DNA of 64,000 bases from Monocercomonoides exilis (taxonomy: Eukaryota; Preaxostyla; Oxymonadida; Polymastigidae): the NCBI GenBank assembly GCA_001643675.2, contig LSRY02000037.1, forward strand, positions 740,501 to 804,500. Direction: 5' to 3'. Position numbers and translations under genes: made by a program. The notes under the pieces are model-generated. The model did not search any database, had not been told where the DNA came from, and saw only the letters and a list, made by a program, of their open reading frames with translations. Positions 23,911-35,496 of the stretch are shown here, in pieces. Every line of letters starts with the position of its first letter. Position 1 is the first letter of the stretch.

Positions 23911-26900
23911 ATAGATGAAGAAGAGGAAAGAGAAGAAGAAGTAGTAGTATTCTGGATTTCTTTATCTTCTTTTGTTTCTTTTGTTTCTTTTGTTTTTGGA
24001 AGAAGAGAAGAATTTAAAGAAGAAGAAGAAGAAGAAATAATATTATTACTAATATTATTATTATTATTTCCGATAGAAGCAGGAGATATAGCAACAGGAG
24101 AAGGTTTATCAGAAGAGAGAGGAAGAGGAAGCAATGAATGAGATGTCTTAGAGGAAGAAGGGAAGAGGGGAAGAGAAGAAGAAGAGGAAGAAGAAGAAAG
24201 AGAAGAAGAAGAGGAAGAAGAAGAAAGAGAAGAAGAATTTGAAGAGGAAGAAAGAGAAGAAGAAAAAGAAGAAGAATTTGAAGAAGCTTTAGAGGAATTA
24301 GATGAATTTGCGCTTGGAGAATAGAAAAATACATTTTGTGGATGGGAATATTGAGAAGATCTTGAAATTAGAGAAGAAGAAGAGGAGGAAGAGGAGGAAG
24401 ATGAGGAAAGAGAAGAAGAGGGAAAAGAAGAGGAAGGAGAAGGAGAAGGAGAAATAGAAGAAGAAGAAGAAGAAGAAGAAGAAGAAAGAGAAGAATTCAC
24501 ATTCGGAACAAATAAAGCAGCATTCGAAGATAAAGAAGGAACAGAAGATATAGAAGATATAGAAGATATAGATGGAATTGAAGACATTGAAGGCAAAGAA
24601 GAAAGAGAAGGAACGGAAGAAAGAGAAGAAAGAGAAGAAGGATGTTGAAAAGGGAAAGCAGGAGTTCCAGAGGAATCAGGAAGAAGGCCATTTCCTGTGT
24701 TATTTATGTTATTATTAGACATATTGTTCATATTGCTTATATTATTACTAATAGTTCTATTGATACTGCTGTTAAATGAAGAAGAAGAAGATAAAGAAGA
24801 AGAAGGAAAAGTAGATAAAGAAGAGGAAGAAGGAAAAGAAGGTGGAGGATATGAAGATAAAGAAGAAGGAGGAGGAAAAGAAGAAGGCATAGAAGAAGGA
24901 ATAGAAGAAGAAGAAGGAGCATAAGAAGAATTCTGAGTGAAGAAAGGAGGCTGAGAAGAAAGATGAGATACAAATGGAACAGCAGAAGGAGATAAATTCA
25001 TTGTTCTTGTTGGATTGGATGAGGAAGAAGAAGAAGAAGAAAGAGAAGAAGAAGAGGAAGAAAAAGAAGAAGAAGAAGAAGGATTAATAGAAGAAATTGA
25101 AGAAGAAGATAAAGGAAGGCTATTAATATTTGTATTCATTCCATTTGAAGGGAATAAGAAAGAAGAAGGGTATTGTTGTTGTTGTTGCTGCTGCTGCTGT
25201 TTATTTGATAGAGGAAAAGAGAAAGAAGAAGAAGAAAGAGAAGAAGAAGAAGAAGAAAGAGAAGAAGAAGAATCAATAGAAGAAGAAGGAGAAAGAGAAA
25301 GAGAAGAAGCAAATGGAGGAGGAGGAGGAAGGAGATAAGGTTGAGAGAAAGGAGAGAGATGAGGAGGAGGAAGAGAAGAGGAAGAAGAAGAAGAAGAAAA
25401 GATATTGGTATTAGTGCTGTTGTTATTATTATTATTATTATTCAATAGAGAATCCGAAGAGGAAGAAGATGAAGAAGAATTAATAGAAGAAGAAGAAGAC
25501 GACGAAGAAGAAGATAATGATGATGAAGAGGAAGAAGAAGAAGAAGAAGAATTAGAAGAAGAAGAAGAAGAAGTTGATCTTTTAGCAGGAATAAACCGAA
25601 ATTGAGTGGACAATATAGGAGGAGCATTATTTGTATTGGAATTAGAAGAAGAAGAGGAGGAGGATGAAGATTTAGTATTTGTGCTTTTATTTGTATCAGA
25701 TGATAGAGAATTCATAGAAGATGTTGAAGAAGATGAAGAAGAAGGTGACGGAGATATTGAAGAAGAAGAGGAAGAAGAAGAGGAAGAAGAATTAGAAGAA
25801 CTAGAAGAAGAACCAGAAGAAGATAAAGAAGCAGTAGAAGCAACCGAATAAATAGAGTTTGTAGTCTTTGTTGATGCATATGACAGCATACTTGGTGATT
25901 TAGAGGTTGATCTTGTACTGCCATTGCTACTATTAATACTATAAATGTTATTATTATTTATTATGGTATTATTAGTATTATTAGTATTATTACTGATATT
26001 ACTGCTGAATGTATTGAAAGAGGAGCTATTGGGATATTCTGAGGGAGACGCATTCATAATACCAGAGATGTTATTAATAGGATTAATGCTATTGATAATA
26101 ATACTATTAGTAACATTAGTACTATTATTACTCTTACTGAATACTTCTCTTTGCATAGAAGAAGAAGATGATGAAGAAGAAGAAGAAGAAGATGATGATG
26201 ATGGATCAGAATAAGAAGGAGAAGAAAGAGTAAAACATGCTTGTTGTCTTTTTCGATCTTGTAACATTTGCTGGGAAGAAGAAGAAGATGTTGATGAGGT
26301 TGATGAAGATGACAAAGAAGGCGAGGAAGAGCGAGAATGAGAAGGAGACGGAGAAGGAGAAGGAGATAAAATAGATGAAAGCAATGGGGCTGTATCAACT
26401 GAATCATTATATTGATATTGCTGTTGCAATTGTTGACTTTGTTGAATATTCTGTTGAATGTTATGTTGCATAGATTGAGGATAACTTTGAATAACACTTT
26501 GATTTTGAACAACATTTTGTGGTTGATTTTGAATGATTCCTGGAGTGGTGCTTGTGTTGATTGGAGGGATCTGCAAGGGAGATGGTGCATTTATTAGACT
26601 GTTATTATTACTACTGCTATTTGAATTAGTATTATTACTATTATTACTATTTGTTATATTACTATTTATGCTATTTATGCTATTAATACTATTAATACTT
26701 ATATTTACACTCATATTAACCCCACTACTACCACTACTATTACTATTATTATTATTATTATTAATACTTTGTCCCATCTTCCTTTTCATTCCTCCTCCTC
26801 TTTCTCTTTCTCTTTCTCTTTCTCTTTCTCTTCCTCCTCCTCCTCCTCCTCCTCCTCCTCCTCCTTCCTTTGATGGGAGCACAGCCATCTTCATCTCCTT

Positions 26901-27397
26901 CTGCCTTGCTTCTTGTAGCTGATGGCAATAGCACCTCCAATTCTGCATTGCGATCTGAACATCTTCTGATAATCGGTTTTTCTCTTCTCTTTCTTCTCTT
27001 TCTGTTTTTCCTTCTATTTTTCCTACTCTTTCTCCTTCTCCTTCTTCTTTGTTTTCTTCTTTGTTTTCTTTGTTTTCTTCTCCTTCTTCAATTTCATTGA
27101 CTTTTTCAATGATGTTTGTATCATCTTCTTTAGTTTCTTCATCTTTAATTTCATCTTTTCCTTTTTCTCCTTTTTCTTCTTCTTTCTTATTGTCATTTTC
27201 ACTTTTATTAATCTTTTTATCTGTAGAAGAAGAAGATATTTGAGATGATGATGAATTAGATGAAGATGAAGATGAAGATGAAGATGAAGATGAAGATGAA
27301 GATGAAGATGTTATGTTATGTTCATTCTCAGTCATTAATTCCAATAGCTTTGGAATGCAACTGTCAACAACTGGATTATGAAAGGCTGACGGCTCTT
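17601..27397 (-). CDS. Giant Ser-rich low-complexity exon/ORF (about 3,265 codons)
   Basis: An uninterrupted minus-strand frame ends at 17601. The first in-frame ATG is at 27335 (3,244 aa), but the frame is open and non-repetitive for another 20 codons upstream (EEPSAFHNPVV, IPKLLELM) to a splice acceptor TTAG at 27398. This suggests the frame is a 3' exon and not a self-standing gene. The sequence is poly-Ser with Asn, Asp/Glu, Lys/Glu and Pro tracts. Rare complex islands occur near residues 140-165 (AMQNWRCYCHQLQEARQ), mid-protein (EQKIFTIVLDDRRKEMYWRN) and around HRIRFLANNLNFRK. No known domain was found. Absence of stops over 9.7 kb argues for coding constraint, though the GAA/TTC-type repeats contain few stops in this frame anyway. 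See the Mei2-like gene for the likely junction. Confidence 0.6.
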
Positions 27398-27663
27398 CTA
27401 ATTGATATTTAAGAAGAGATGATAATAATAATAATGGGAATAATGGGAATAATGGGTATTATAAATAATTTAAAATAAATTAAATTAATATTATTATAGA
27501 AATTAATTAGCAAATGAATAAATAAATAAATAAATTGATAGATAAAAATATATAAGTAATATATAATATCAATGTTGCATTAATAAAAACAACACTCTAA
27601 GCTCTTTCAATTAATCATCACAATATTATTTCTCTTTCATTCCATCCATCCCCTTTTCCATAC
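27398..27663 (-). other. Candidate 266-bp intron joining the Mei2-like and giant Ser-rich frames
   Basis: The donor GTATGG at 27663 follows AAAG inside the Mei2-like frame, leaving one base of a codon. The acceptor (CAATTAG) ends at 27398, and the next exon starts with two bases that complete Glu and stay open for 3,265 codons. Splicing would remove the stop at 27626. Retaining the interval gives the 940-aa protein instead. The interior is AT-rich and non-coding in look. Confidence 0.5.
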
Positions 27664-30563
27664 CTTTCTCCTTCTTCAACGACGACGCCAACACCAGCCC
27701 TGTAGTTCCTTTCCCCTTCTCCATCAGATTCTCCTCATCAATCTTCCTCATCGTCATCTCAAACTCCAATGGAGTTGTTTGTTCTTTTCTAATCCCACCG
27801 CCGTGGCTGAACTCAATCACAGGGCGATGCTGGGATCGGCTGAATTCAGAGGGGAAAAACATCAGAGAAGGGCATTCCAATAGGATGGGGTACATGATGT
27901 CTATGTTGGAATTCCGCTTGTCGGAGAGAGAGGCGATGAAGGAGGCTGGGGTGGGATAGAGGGAAGAAGAGGAGGAGGAGGAGGAGGAGGAAGAAGAAGA
28001 AGAAGAAGAAGATAACAAAGAAGAAGAAGTTGCAGTAGTAGTTGTTGAAGAAGCAGATATCAATGAAGAAGAAGAAGAAGAAGAAGGATTAGCAATATTC
28101 GCACTTCCAGGCAATATTGCAGTATTAACAGTATTATTATTACTATTATTGCTGCTTCCTGATCGATACACCAACGACGACAGCAGCGGCCTTGACCCAA
28201 ACTGACTCGCCGGAAACGAAATCGCCTCTCCTTTGCCCAGAATCATCTCCCTCAGCCTGTCCTTCTCATTCTCCACCAGATACGCCTTTTCTGCATCTCG
28301 CACATCAAAAAACTCGACAAAGCGGTGGAGGCATTTTTGGGGCGTGCTCCTCACTTCCCTGATGGGGCCATAGGCGTTCTCGAGGGAGTGGAAGTAGCAG
28401 TATGTGTCTTGTGGGGGGTAGACGATACTGCGGCGGACGAGACTGATGATGCGGGAGGAGAGAGAGGGGGTGTTGGAGGAAGGGGTGGAAGAAGAATTAG
28501 AGGAAGAAGAAGAAGAAGCGGAGGAAGAAGAAGATGTTGTTGATGTTGTTGTCGTTATTGTTGTTGATGGAGCTGCACCTGTTTCTTCTTCCTTCGCTTT
28601 TTCTTTTCCATTTTTCTTTTCTTCTGTCTCTTTTCCTGTTTCTTCGTCTTTCTCTTTCTCTTTCTCTTTCTCTTTCTCTTGTTGTTGCTGCTGGAGCTGC
28701 TGTTGCATCTTACTCATCCTCAATGCCTCCATCCTCTCCCTCTGCCCAATCAACGACTTCTGCTTCAGCAAAGCCAATGATCTAATTGTAGGCAAATCTT
28801 GAAGAGGTCTTGTTCTACACAAGAACGTCTGTGGTATATTAAACACCACAACCGTCCCGTCATTCTCCGGAGAAACTATTTCTCCGTTCCGCGCGTCGAT
28901 TGGAATTCTCTCTTCTGGAGGCAGGGAAGGGTTGTTTTCAGAGGCAAGCCATTGCTCGTGGAGCTGCTGGAGAGAGCGGTGGGGGATGAAGTAGTGGACA
29001 ATGAGACCCCGATGCATGTGGGAGAAAGGGTGGAGTGAGAAGGAATGATCCATTGGAGAGGAGGAGGAAGAGGGGGAGGATGAAAGAGGAAGAGGAGAAG
29101 AATGAGAAGAAACAGAAGAAAGAGAAGAAGAAGTAGGATTTTTAGTGAGAGGAGGAGGAGTTAATAATAAAGCTGATGCTGATGTTGATGCTGATGTTGA
29201 TGTTGAAATAGAAGTAGATGAAGATGAAGATGATTGTGGCTGTGATTGTGATTGTGACTGTGACTGTGTCAGTGAAGAAGAAGAAGAGGATGACGATGAA
29301 GATGATGATGATGATGAAGTGGTGAATGGAGGCATAAATGAAGAGTGAAAAGATGATGGGGTTGAGTTTGCACTTAATGCTGATGCCATTGGCAATGCAA
29401 CTTCTACAGACTGTGGTGCTGCTGCAAGTGTTGGAGTGTGTGAAGGTGAAGGTGAATGTGAATGTGAAGGTGAATGTGAAGGACTGGATGAAGGAGTTAA
29501 GGAAGGCAATGCAGATGGAGATAGAGACGGAGACGGAGATTGCAATGGAGATGGCAATGGAGAAGGCAAAGGCAAAGGCAGAGGAGACGGCTTCGAAAGT
29601 GTCGACAAAGCAATTGGTAATTTTGAAGAAGAAGGAGAAAATTCAGAAGTACCATCAGGATCTTCCAATAAGGATGCACTTCCAGATTGTTGATTACTAA
29701 TACTCTTTGGAGGTTTAAGGAACGATGCAAGTAAATACTCTCCATTGTTCCCTTTTCTCTTTTTCCTATCTTCTTCTTTCTTCATCGCATTTTGCACAAT
29801 GTTATCCCACTTAGCATCGTCAAAGCTAAGCTTCATCAATTCATCCCTTGCTTTCATCGCACTTTTCAAATTAAAAAACGATACAACAAAAAAGAAATGT
29901 GTTCGGATATATTGTGGAATAAAATGCCTAATCTCTCCAAATTCAGAACAAAGCGTATAATAAAACTTGGGTGAAAAAATTGGCGGAACGTTTCTAATTA
30001 GAAGAGCTCTTGTTGCATTTTCCTTTGAAAGTGTATGATCATGAAGAATACGTGCAGTCGTTAATTGATTCACTTGAGAACTTGCTGGTCGAGAAATAAG
30101 AGAATTAGGTCTATTTTTCGATGAATGCATATAAAAAGGTGCATTTCTTGAAGGATAAATCAAGCCCGAAGAATCAGAAGGATATGTTGATTGCGAAGTT
30201 CTTGCGCATTGAGATGGCATTTGCTGATTTTGATCTATGTTCGAAAATATGATTGGTTGATGGGGAAAATATCCCATTGAAAAAGAATAATCTTTTCCGC
30301 TAGATGTTTGCGGCTGAGAAATGTTTTCCATCAGTTGATACGGTCTCGAATGGTTTTTTGAAGTCCGTTTGTTTTGAATAAAATTAGACGTATGTGGGTT
30401 CAATGGTTGCCATGGACTAATCAATTGATTTCTTGTGGGATCTGAATAAAAGCAAATGTCCAAAAAAATAGATTATTCAGGGTAATTTTGATGAAAACGA
30501 TAAAGATATGTTCGGTATAGATTTTAATATGTAAATGTAATATAAAAGAATAATACCTGTCAT
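27626..30563 (-). CDS. Mei2-like RNA-binding protein (RRM1 and RRM2)
   Basis: A 7-nt first exon (30557-30563, ATGACAG) joins the long exon from 30441 across a 115-bp GT-AG intron, giving MTDPTRNQ and 940 aa to the stop at 27626. RRM1 starts near residue 145 (RALLIRNVPP, EFGEIRHF, FFVVSFFNLKSAMKA). It resumes after about 250 Ser/Pro-rich residues with LIVHYFIPHRSL, matching the Mei2 RRM1 end 'hIHYSIP'. RRM2 begins GTVVVFNIP and, after a Gln/Glu/Ser insert, continues ENAYGPIREVRSTPQKC and HRFVEFFDVRDAEKAYL, a close fit to the Mei2 RRM2 'YGEIKEIRETP.K..HKFIEFYDVR'. Mei2 proteins bind RNA in meiosis and growth control in yeast and plants. The C-terminal RRM3 is not found. A strong donor AAAG|GTATGG at 27664/27663 is in phase with the acceptor at 27398, so a longer isoform reading into the giant frame is likely. 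Confidence 0.82.
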
Positions 30564-31615
30564 TTAAAACTGCAAATAACAAGGCCTGGGCACAATTGTT
30601 GAGTCAATTAAGATCGTAAATACCTTAGATTGAGTTATAACTTTTTCCGTTTTATTTGATGATTGATAAAAAGCAATTATTTCTTATCACAGATACATAA
30701 TGATAAAAGAAAAAATTTCCATTTGCATTTCATGTAATTATGAGTTTCATAAGGCAAGAAATTACTGAAATTCTTTATAGTTCTGTTCATTTAATTATTT
30801 TACAAATCATATTTCAATTTTATTTAAACCAAAAAGTTAAATCGGTTTAAATTATTTTAACAGCCTTTCCAATATTTGATGCAAATGCCACAAAATTATA
30901 ATTTTAAAAGCGTTGAATTCAATCATTTGGTACATTTTTTATTTTGATTTTCATTGGATTTCTGTATTTTTTGCAAATAATATTTAACGGATTGTTCGCA
31001 GTAATAATTTGTTTGGTTATAAATTTCATATTTATTGTATCATCTTCAAGTGATAAACTGGAAAACTGCAATAGGAACAATTTAATATTTTGAATTGAAA
31101 CAATTTTTACAATTTTGAGAAAACTTTGTTATTTGGAGTTAACCTTTCAATTAATTTCAACCTTCTCTTCCTGTAAACGATATTCCAATTTTTTTTTAAT
31201 AAAGAGCAGTATTATCAAATTTCAAAGGAAAGGAAAGCTTGAAATAAAGTTTTTATAATATGAACCTCCAATAATTTTTATGGACTTCAGAACAGCTTTC
31301 AGTTGAATCCAATTCTTTGATTCAATTGAAATTATATTTCGAAAAACCAGTAATAAAAAGAAACAAACATTGAAAAATACAAAAGCAACAAAAATAGCGA
31401 TTAAAGAAATTTTTAATAATTGAAAAAAATAAAGAACAGAGTATGTTTTTTATAATTTAAGGTTTTTCAAAGAACATTAGTAAACGTTGACATATAATAT
31501 GATTTTCAAAATAGAACCCAATTTGTGCTTGTTTAAATGTTGTTGAATAAAAATAAATGTCAGGATTTTTTTTGCTATTATATGATTTGATCAAATTGCA
31601 TATTTTCAAAAATAC
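30564..31615. other. Divergent intergenic region
   Basis: About 1.05 kb of AT-rich DNA lies between the minus-strand Mei2-like start and the plus-strand acyltransferase start, so it should hold both promoters. No ORF or repeat is supported, and no specific promoter motif could be assigned. Confidence 0.6.
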
Positions 31616-32893
31616 ATGACTGAACAGGAAATCTTTTTTCCGTTGAATGATCCAAGCGCTGATGAATGCAAACCAATTACTGATATTGAAAGTTTGAGAG
31701 TGGAAAAAGCACCAAAAGAGAAAAAGCGAAATTCAAATAGAAATATTTCTCTTGATATTGTTAAAAGTGTTGCAGCGTTTTTTGTTTTGGTCATACACTC
31801 TACATTACTTCAACGAACTGAGTTAAAACACTATGAGAAAAATGGTGTTGAATATCAGTGGCATGTTACAGCAATATATGTTTCACTCACTCAATGTTGC
31901 TCTTCTTTGTTTATGACTGTTTCTGGAATACTTCTGTTACATCCAAAACATTTGAACGATAGCCCCAGAGTAGCAATGAAAATGTTTTTGAAGAGATCAC
32001 TTATTTACATCGTCTGGTGCATTCCTTATAATATGAAGTACATTGTTGAAACAAAGTGGAGAGGGAGATTCAAAAAAACTTTATTCGTTTTGCTCAATCT
32101 TATCATAAATGGAGATGGAACGTTTTGGTATTTATATGTTTTACTGTTTCTTCATCTTGCAACTCCCTTTTTCCAATCTGCATTGAGATCAATTTCCAGA
32201 CTTTCATATGAATTATCGTTGCTTTCTTACTGGCTTGTTTTCCAAGGTTTGAACGGATTACGTTTGTTGATTGACGGGTGGGGGAAAGGCACAAATTTCA
32301 CAAACATGATGTTCTTTGTTTTAGCTGGGCCATTTTTTTATGCATTTGCAGAAGAAGCAGCACACCCAGGGAAAAAATCTGGATATCATTTTGTTGAAGA
32401 TCAAGAAGGAATTTTAAAATGGTTAACAAGCATTAACTGGAAAAAACCTTGGGTTAGAGTTGCGACATTCTGTACTTATATTGGTTCAGCATTCTTCATG
32501 TATTTGATTTGGTCGTATCGAGAAGTTACAGGGCTTCCTAATGGGCTATTTTTAACTTTACCGCACTGTCCATTTAATTCGGTAGTTACAATTTCACTGT
32601 TCTTGTTTATTTACGGTTGTGGGACAGATTGGAACCCTGAATCAAAAATTGGAAAGTTCTTTTATTGGTTTTTCTCTTCAACAGGCTCGTGTACGATGGG
32701 AATATATATGCTCAATGAATTTTTCATATTTCGTCTATTTGGAACTTATTTGCCGATATGGACAGGGAAGAAATGGCTCGATTTCAACCCAGTCTGGTTT
32801 AGCCCCTGTTTGGCAGTGACAGTGTACTTAATATGCTGGATTGTAACACTCATCGCAAAGAAAATTCCTGGAATACGATTCTTTTTCCAGTAA
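31616..32893 (+). CDS. Acyltransferase 3 family membrane protein
   Basis: A single uninterrupted exon of 425 aa. Residues 40-60 read NISLDIVKSVAAFFVLVIHST, the classic first helix of acyltransferase-3 (PF01757: R..sLD..K..a...Vv..H). GTFWYLYVLLFLHLATPF near 165-182 matches the 'hlWFly.l...yl..P' signature, and about ten hydrophobic helices follow. The N-terminal 38 residues are hydrophilic. Family members O-acylate sugars or lipids at membranes using acyl-CoA; the catalytic His is in the first helix (H of IHST). The substrate cannot be inferred. Most of the family is bacterial, and the lack of introns next to intron-bearing genes is consistent with lateral transfer. Animal NRF-6-type homologues are the alternative ancestry. 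Confidence 0.85.
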   Translation: MTEQEIFFPLNDPSADECKPITDIESLRVEKAPKEKKRNSNRNISLDIVKSVAAFFVLVIHSTLLQRTELKHYEKNGVEYQWHVTAIYVSLTQCCSSLFMTVSGILLLHPKHLNDSPRVAMKMFLKRSLIYIVWCIPYNMKYIVETKWRGRFKKTLFVLLNLIINGDGTFWYLYVLLFLHLATPFFQSALRSISRLSYELSLLSYWLVFQGLNGLRLLIDGWGKGTNFTNMMFFVLAGPFFYAFAEEAAHPGKKSGYHFVEDQEGILKWLTSINWKKPWVRVATFCTYIGSAFFMYLIWSYREVTGLPNGLFLTLPHCPFNSVVTISLFLFIYGCGTDWNPESKIGKFFYWFFSSTGSCTMGIYMLNEFFIFRLFGTYLPIWTGKKWLDFNPVWFSPCLAVTVYLICWIVTLIAKKIPGIRFFFQ

Positions 32894-35496
32894 ATGAAGT
32901 GAAATTTTGTGGGGAAGTTTAACAAACTGTTAAACTTTTGTTGTGTTAACAATTTGTTCGAACTGTATTGATTTTTTCTATTATTATTTTTTTATAAAAA
33001 TGTCATATTCTATTTTATTTCTACTCGATATATTAAAATTTTTCTGAAATTCAAATGGTTTTGATTTATTTCGTGGTTTTCAATTTTATTTGTCGTTTGA
33101 AATTAATTTTTCATATTGTAAATTTTATAAATTTCATCCAAAGTGCTTTTTCTTTGGTTGAATGTTTTATTATTGTTGATGAGATGGTCACTTTTTTTTT
33201 TCGAGAAAAGAAACCATTTGCACTGCATTTCACTATCTTTCATATATTAACAATTTTTTTTTTTTTTTCATTTTTATTTTCCATATTGTTAATATTATTA
33301 TTATTTTTTTGATGCATTTTTATAAATAAGGACCATTGCACACATCACGACCGTGTTGACTGCAAATAATAGAAAGAAAGAAACTCAAATATTAATTTTT
33401 TGATTCGCATTTGATTTAATGTGAGTCAAAAACCTATCCAGAAGGCGAACATTTCAATCAGATTATCGGTTTTTTTGTTGATGGTTTTATTGTTTCAATC
33501 ACCTCCTTCCTTTTGAATTTTAAATAAATTAATAAATAAATTATAAGGATTTGTTTTTATTTTTTATTTTATTCAAATTCAAAAGAGAATAAAGAATTTT
33601 TCCATTATCTTTTTTTTTCTCCATCGAAAATCTTTTCCAAATGATTTGTGGTTTCCATCTTTCACGAGAAAAAGCGCACTGCTAATTTAATGATCGCTCG
33701 TTTTGTCAATCATTTTCAATAGACTCTATTTCGCTTTTTCATTCAGTTTTGTACATTTCTTTGTTGTATCTTCAGTTTCCTCATAATTCTTGAAATTACA
33801 ATGAATTCGAAAAGAGAAGTAGGAAGAAAACGAAATGATGATAATCAAAATGATATCACTCATAGTATTATCGAAGTCCATGTTGCAGAATCTGCAAGAT
33901 TAGCAGCAAAGCAATCGAACATAGCGGAATACGAGGAGAAGAAGATGCAGATTCTATAACGCTATTTTTGTTGAATGTGAACAGCCATAAAGATCCAGCT
34001 AATTTTCTCTCCCTTTTCTCCTCTCACAAAAATGCTTTCTCAATCAGAAATGGAGGCTCTCTTCATCCTCATTATCACCCTATGCCAAAAATATAATGAA
34101 TGTGAAGAATGCTCTGTCTTTCTGATGTTTCAATCAGCCTTATCAAATCGTGCGAAGATATCTGATGCATACATTTCATCGATGAATCAAATTATTTCGC
34201 TTTCGCAAAGAGTTTTCTTTCTTTTCCTTTTTTGTTTGAAATTCGAGTTCACCTGCGTTTTTTCATTGCTGTGTGCGGAGAAGATAACTCGTAGATCATC
34301 TTTTCAAACTTTGAAATCTTTCATTTCTGCTGCAGTTGTATTTCCTCTGCCTTCATTTCTAACAGCCTCTTCTGCAATTTTGATTTCATGCAGATGCAGA
34401 CAGCTTCATTCATCAAGCATTTTTCATCATTTTTCTGCTTATCTGGCTGATCTCCCTCAGTTTCTGCTCCGAATGGTTCCTATCCTCTCTTTCTTTTTTT
34501 TTGAATTCTAATCTTCTTCGTTAACGCAGGCTTTGCTAATTGCTTATGAAATGCTCCAACTTCCATTTGTCCTAAGCTTCTTTTTAATTAATCCCTGGCA
34601 CGAATGAAATGAATTCATTCACACAGAAAACTTTCTTTCAGCTCTCTGAGAACGAACTGAGAAGGTGAAGGAAACGAATCTGTATGATTGGCTTGATTGG
34701 TAGAAATAATAAATGGAAAATATTTCATTTGCCTTTTTTTTTATTCATTCTTCAATATTTCTATTTCCTCAGATAACTAAAGATCTTTTGAGGTATTTGG
34801 AAAATATATGGTTGCTCCATCAAAAGGCAGAAAAAGAAGATGAAGAAAATTTGATTGCAATTCATTTTTCTTTGATGAACACGAAGATGATGGTGGAACT
34901 GAGAAGAAAGAAGAAAGAAGAAGAGTGAAGATAAATTGCCTGCGTCTTCTTCCAAAAAAGATGAAATATTTTTTTGTGAAGAATATGAAATATGTGCTAT
35001 TTCTTCAATGAATACAAAAAGAGAAATAATTCTTTTTCTCTGTGAAGAAGATGATAAAGATGGTGATGATGATGATGAGGAAGATGAAGAAGGCAAAAAT
35101 GAATGCATAAGATTGTGAACATTGTTGTGATGTTCCATCCAAAGTGAAGTTTAGAAGGGTTCTTCAAAACACACTGAGATTTGCTGGAACACAACGGAAA
35201 ATGTGACATCATAAACAAGCAAATAGAAGAAAAAAAAAGATGGATTGGTTGATGTGTTAATTGGCATTGTGAAAGTGAAAGTGAATGAAAAAGTGTGTTT
35301 GGGCGTGAATAAAACTAAAGCGGATGAAGAAGACGATAATTAGAAGACTGAAAGAAATGAATGAAGAATTCACAATTTGAGTCGAATATTCTTATTGTGC
35401 AAAAGAAGATGTTGCTTCATCACGAAACAATTTCCTTTCTTTGTCCGCTTTTCTGAGAGCTTGACAAAAGGAATCGAATCGAAAAGGGCATTCACC
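32894..35496. other. No supportable gene; AT-rich spacer with coding-like scraps
   Basis: 32894-33780 is AT-rich spacer. At 33801-33959 the plus strand has a clean short frame (MNSKREVGRKRN..., 52 codons, TAA). 34032-34511 and 34761-35138 hold longer but unrecognisable frames with Asp/Glu or Ser repeats. These resemble the broken tract at 1-7010 and may be remnants of one gene. No domain is seen on either strand. Confidence 0.4.

Noticed and set aside
18247-27243. Numerous plus-strand Glu-rich, Leu-rich or Phe-rich ORFs opposite the giant Ser-rich frame
   Set aside because: They are antisense or shifted readings of Ser-coding repeats, mutually overlapping and without complex sequence.
17601-27344. 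A Mei2-type RRM3 hidden in the giant frame
   Set aside because: Searched by eye for the 'IRNIPN' and 'DFxYLPxDF' signatures and found none, even allowing for inserts.
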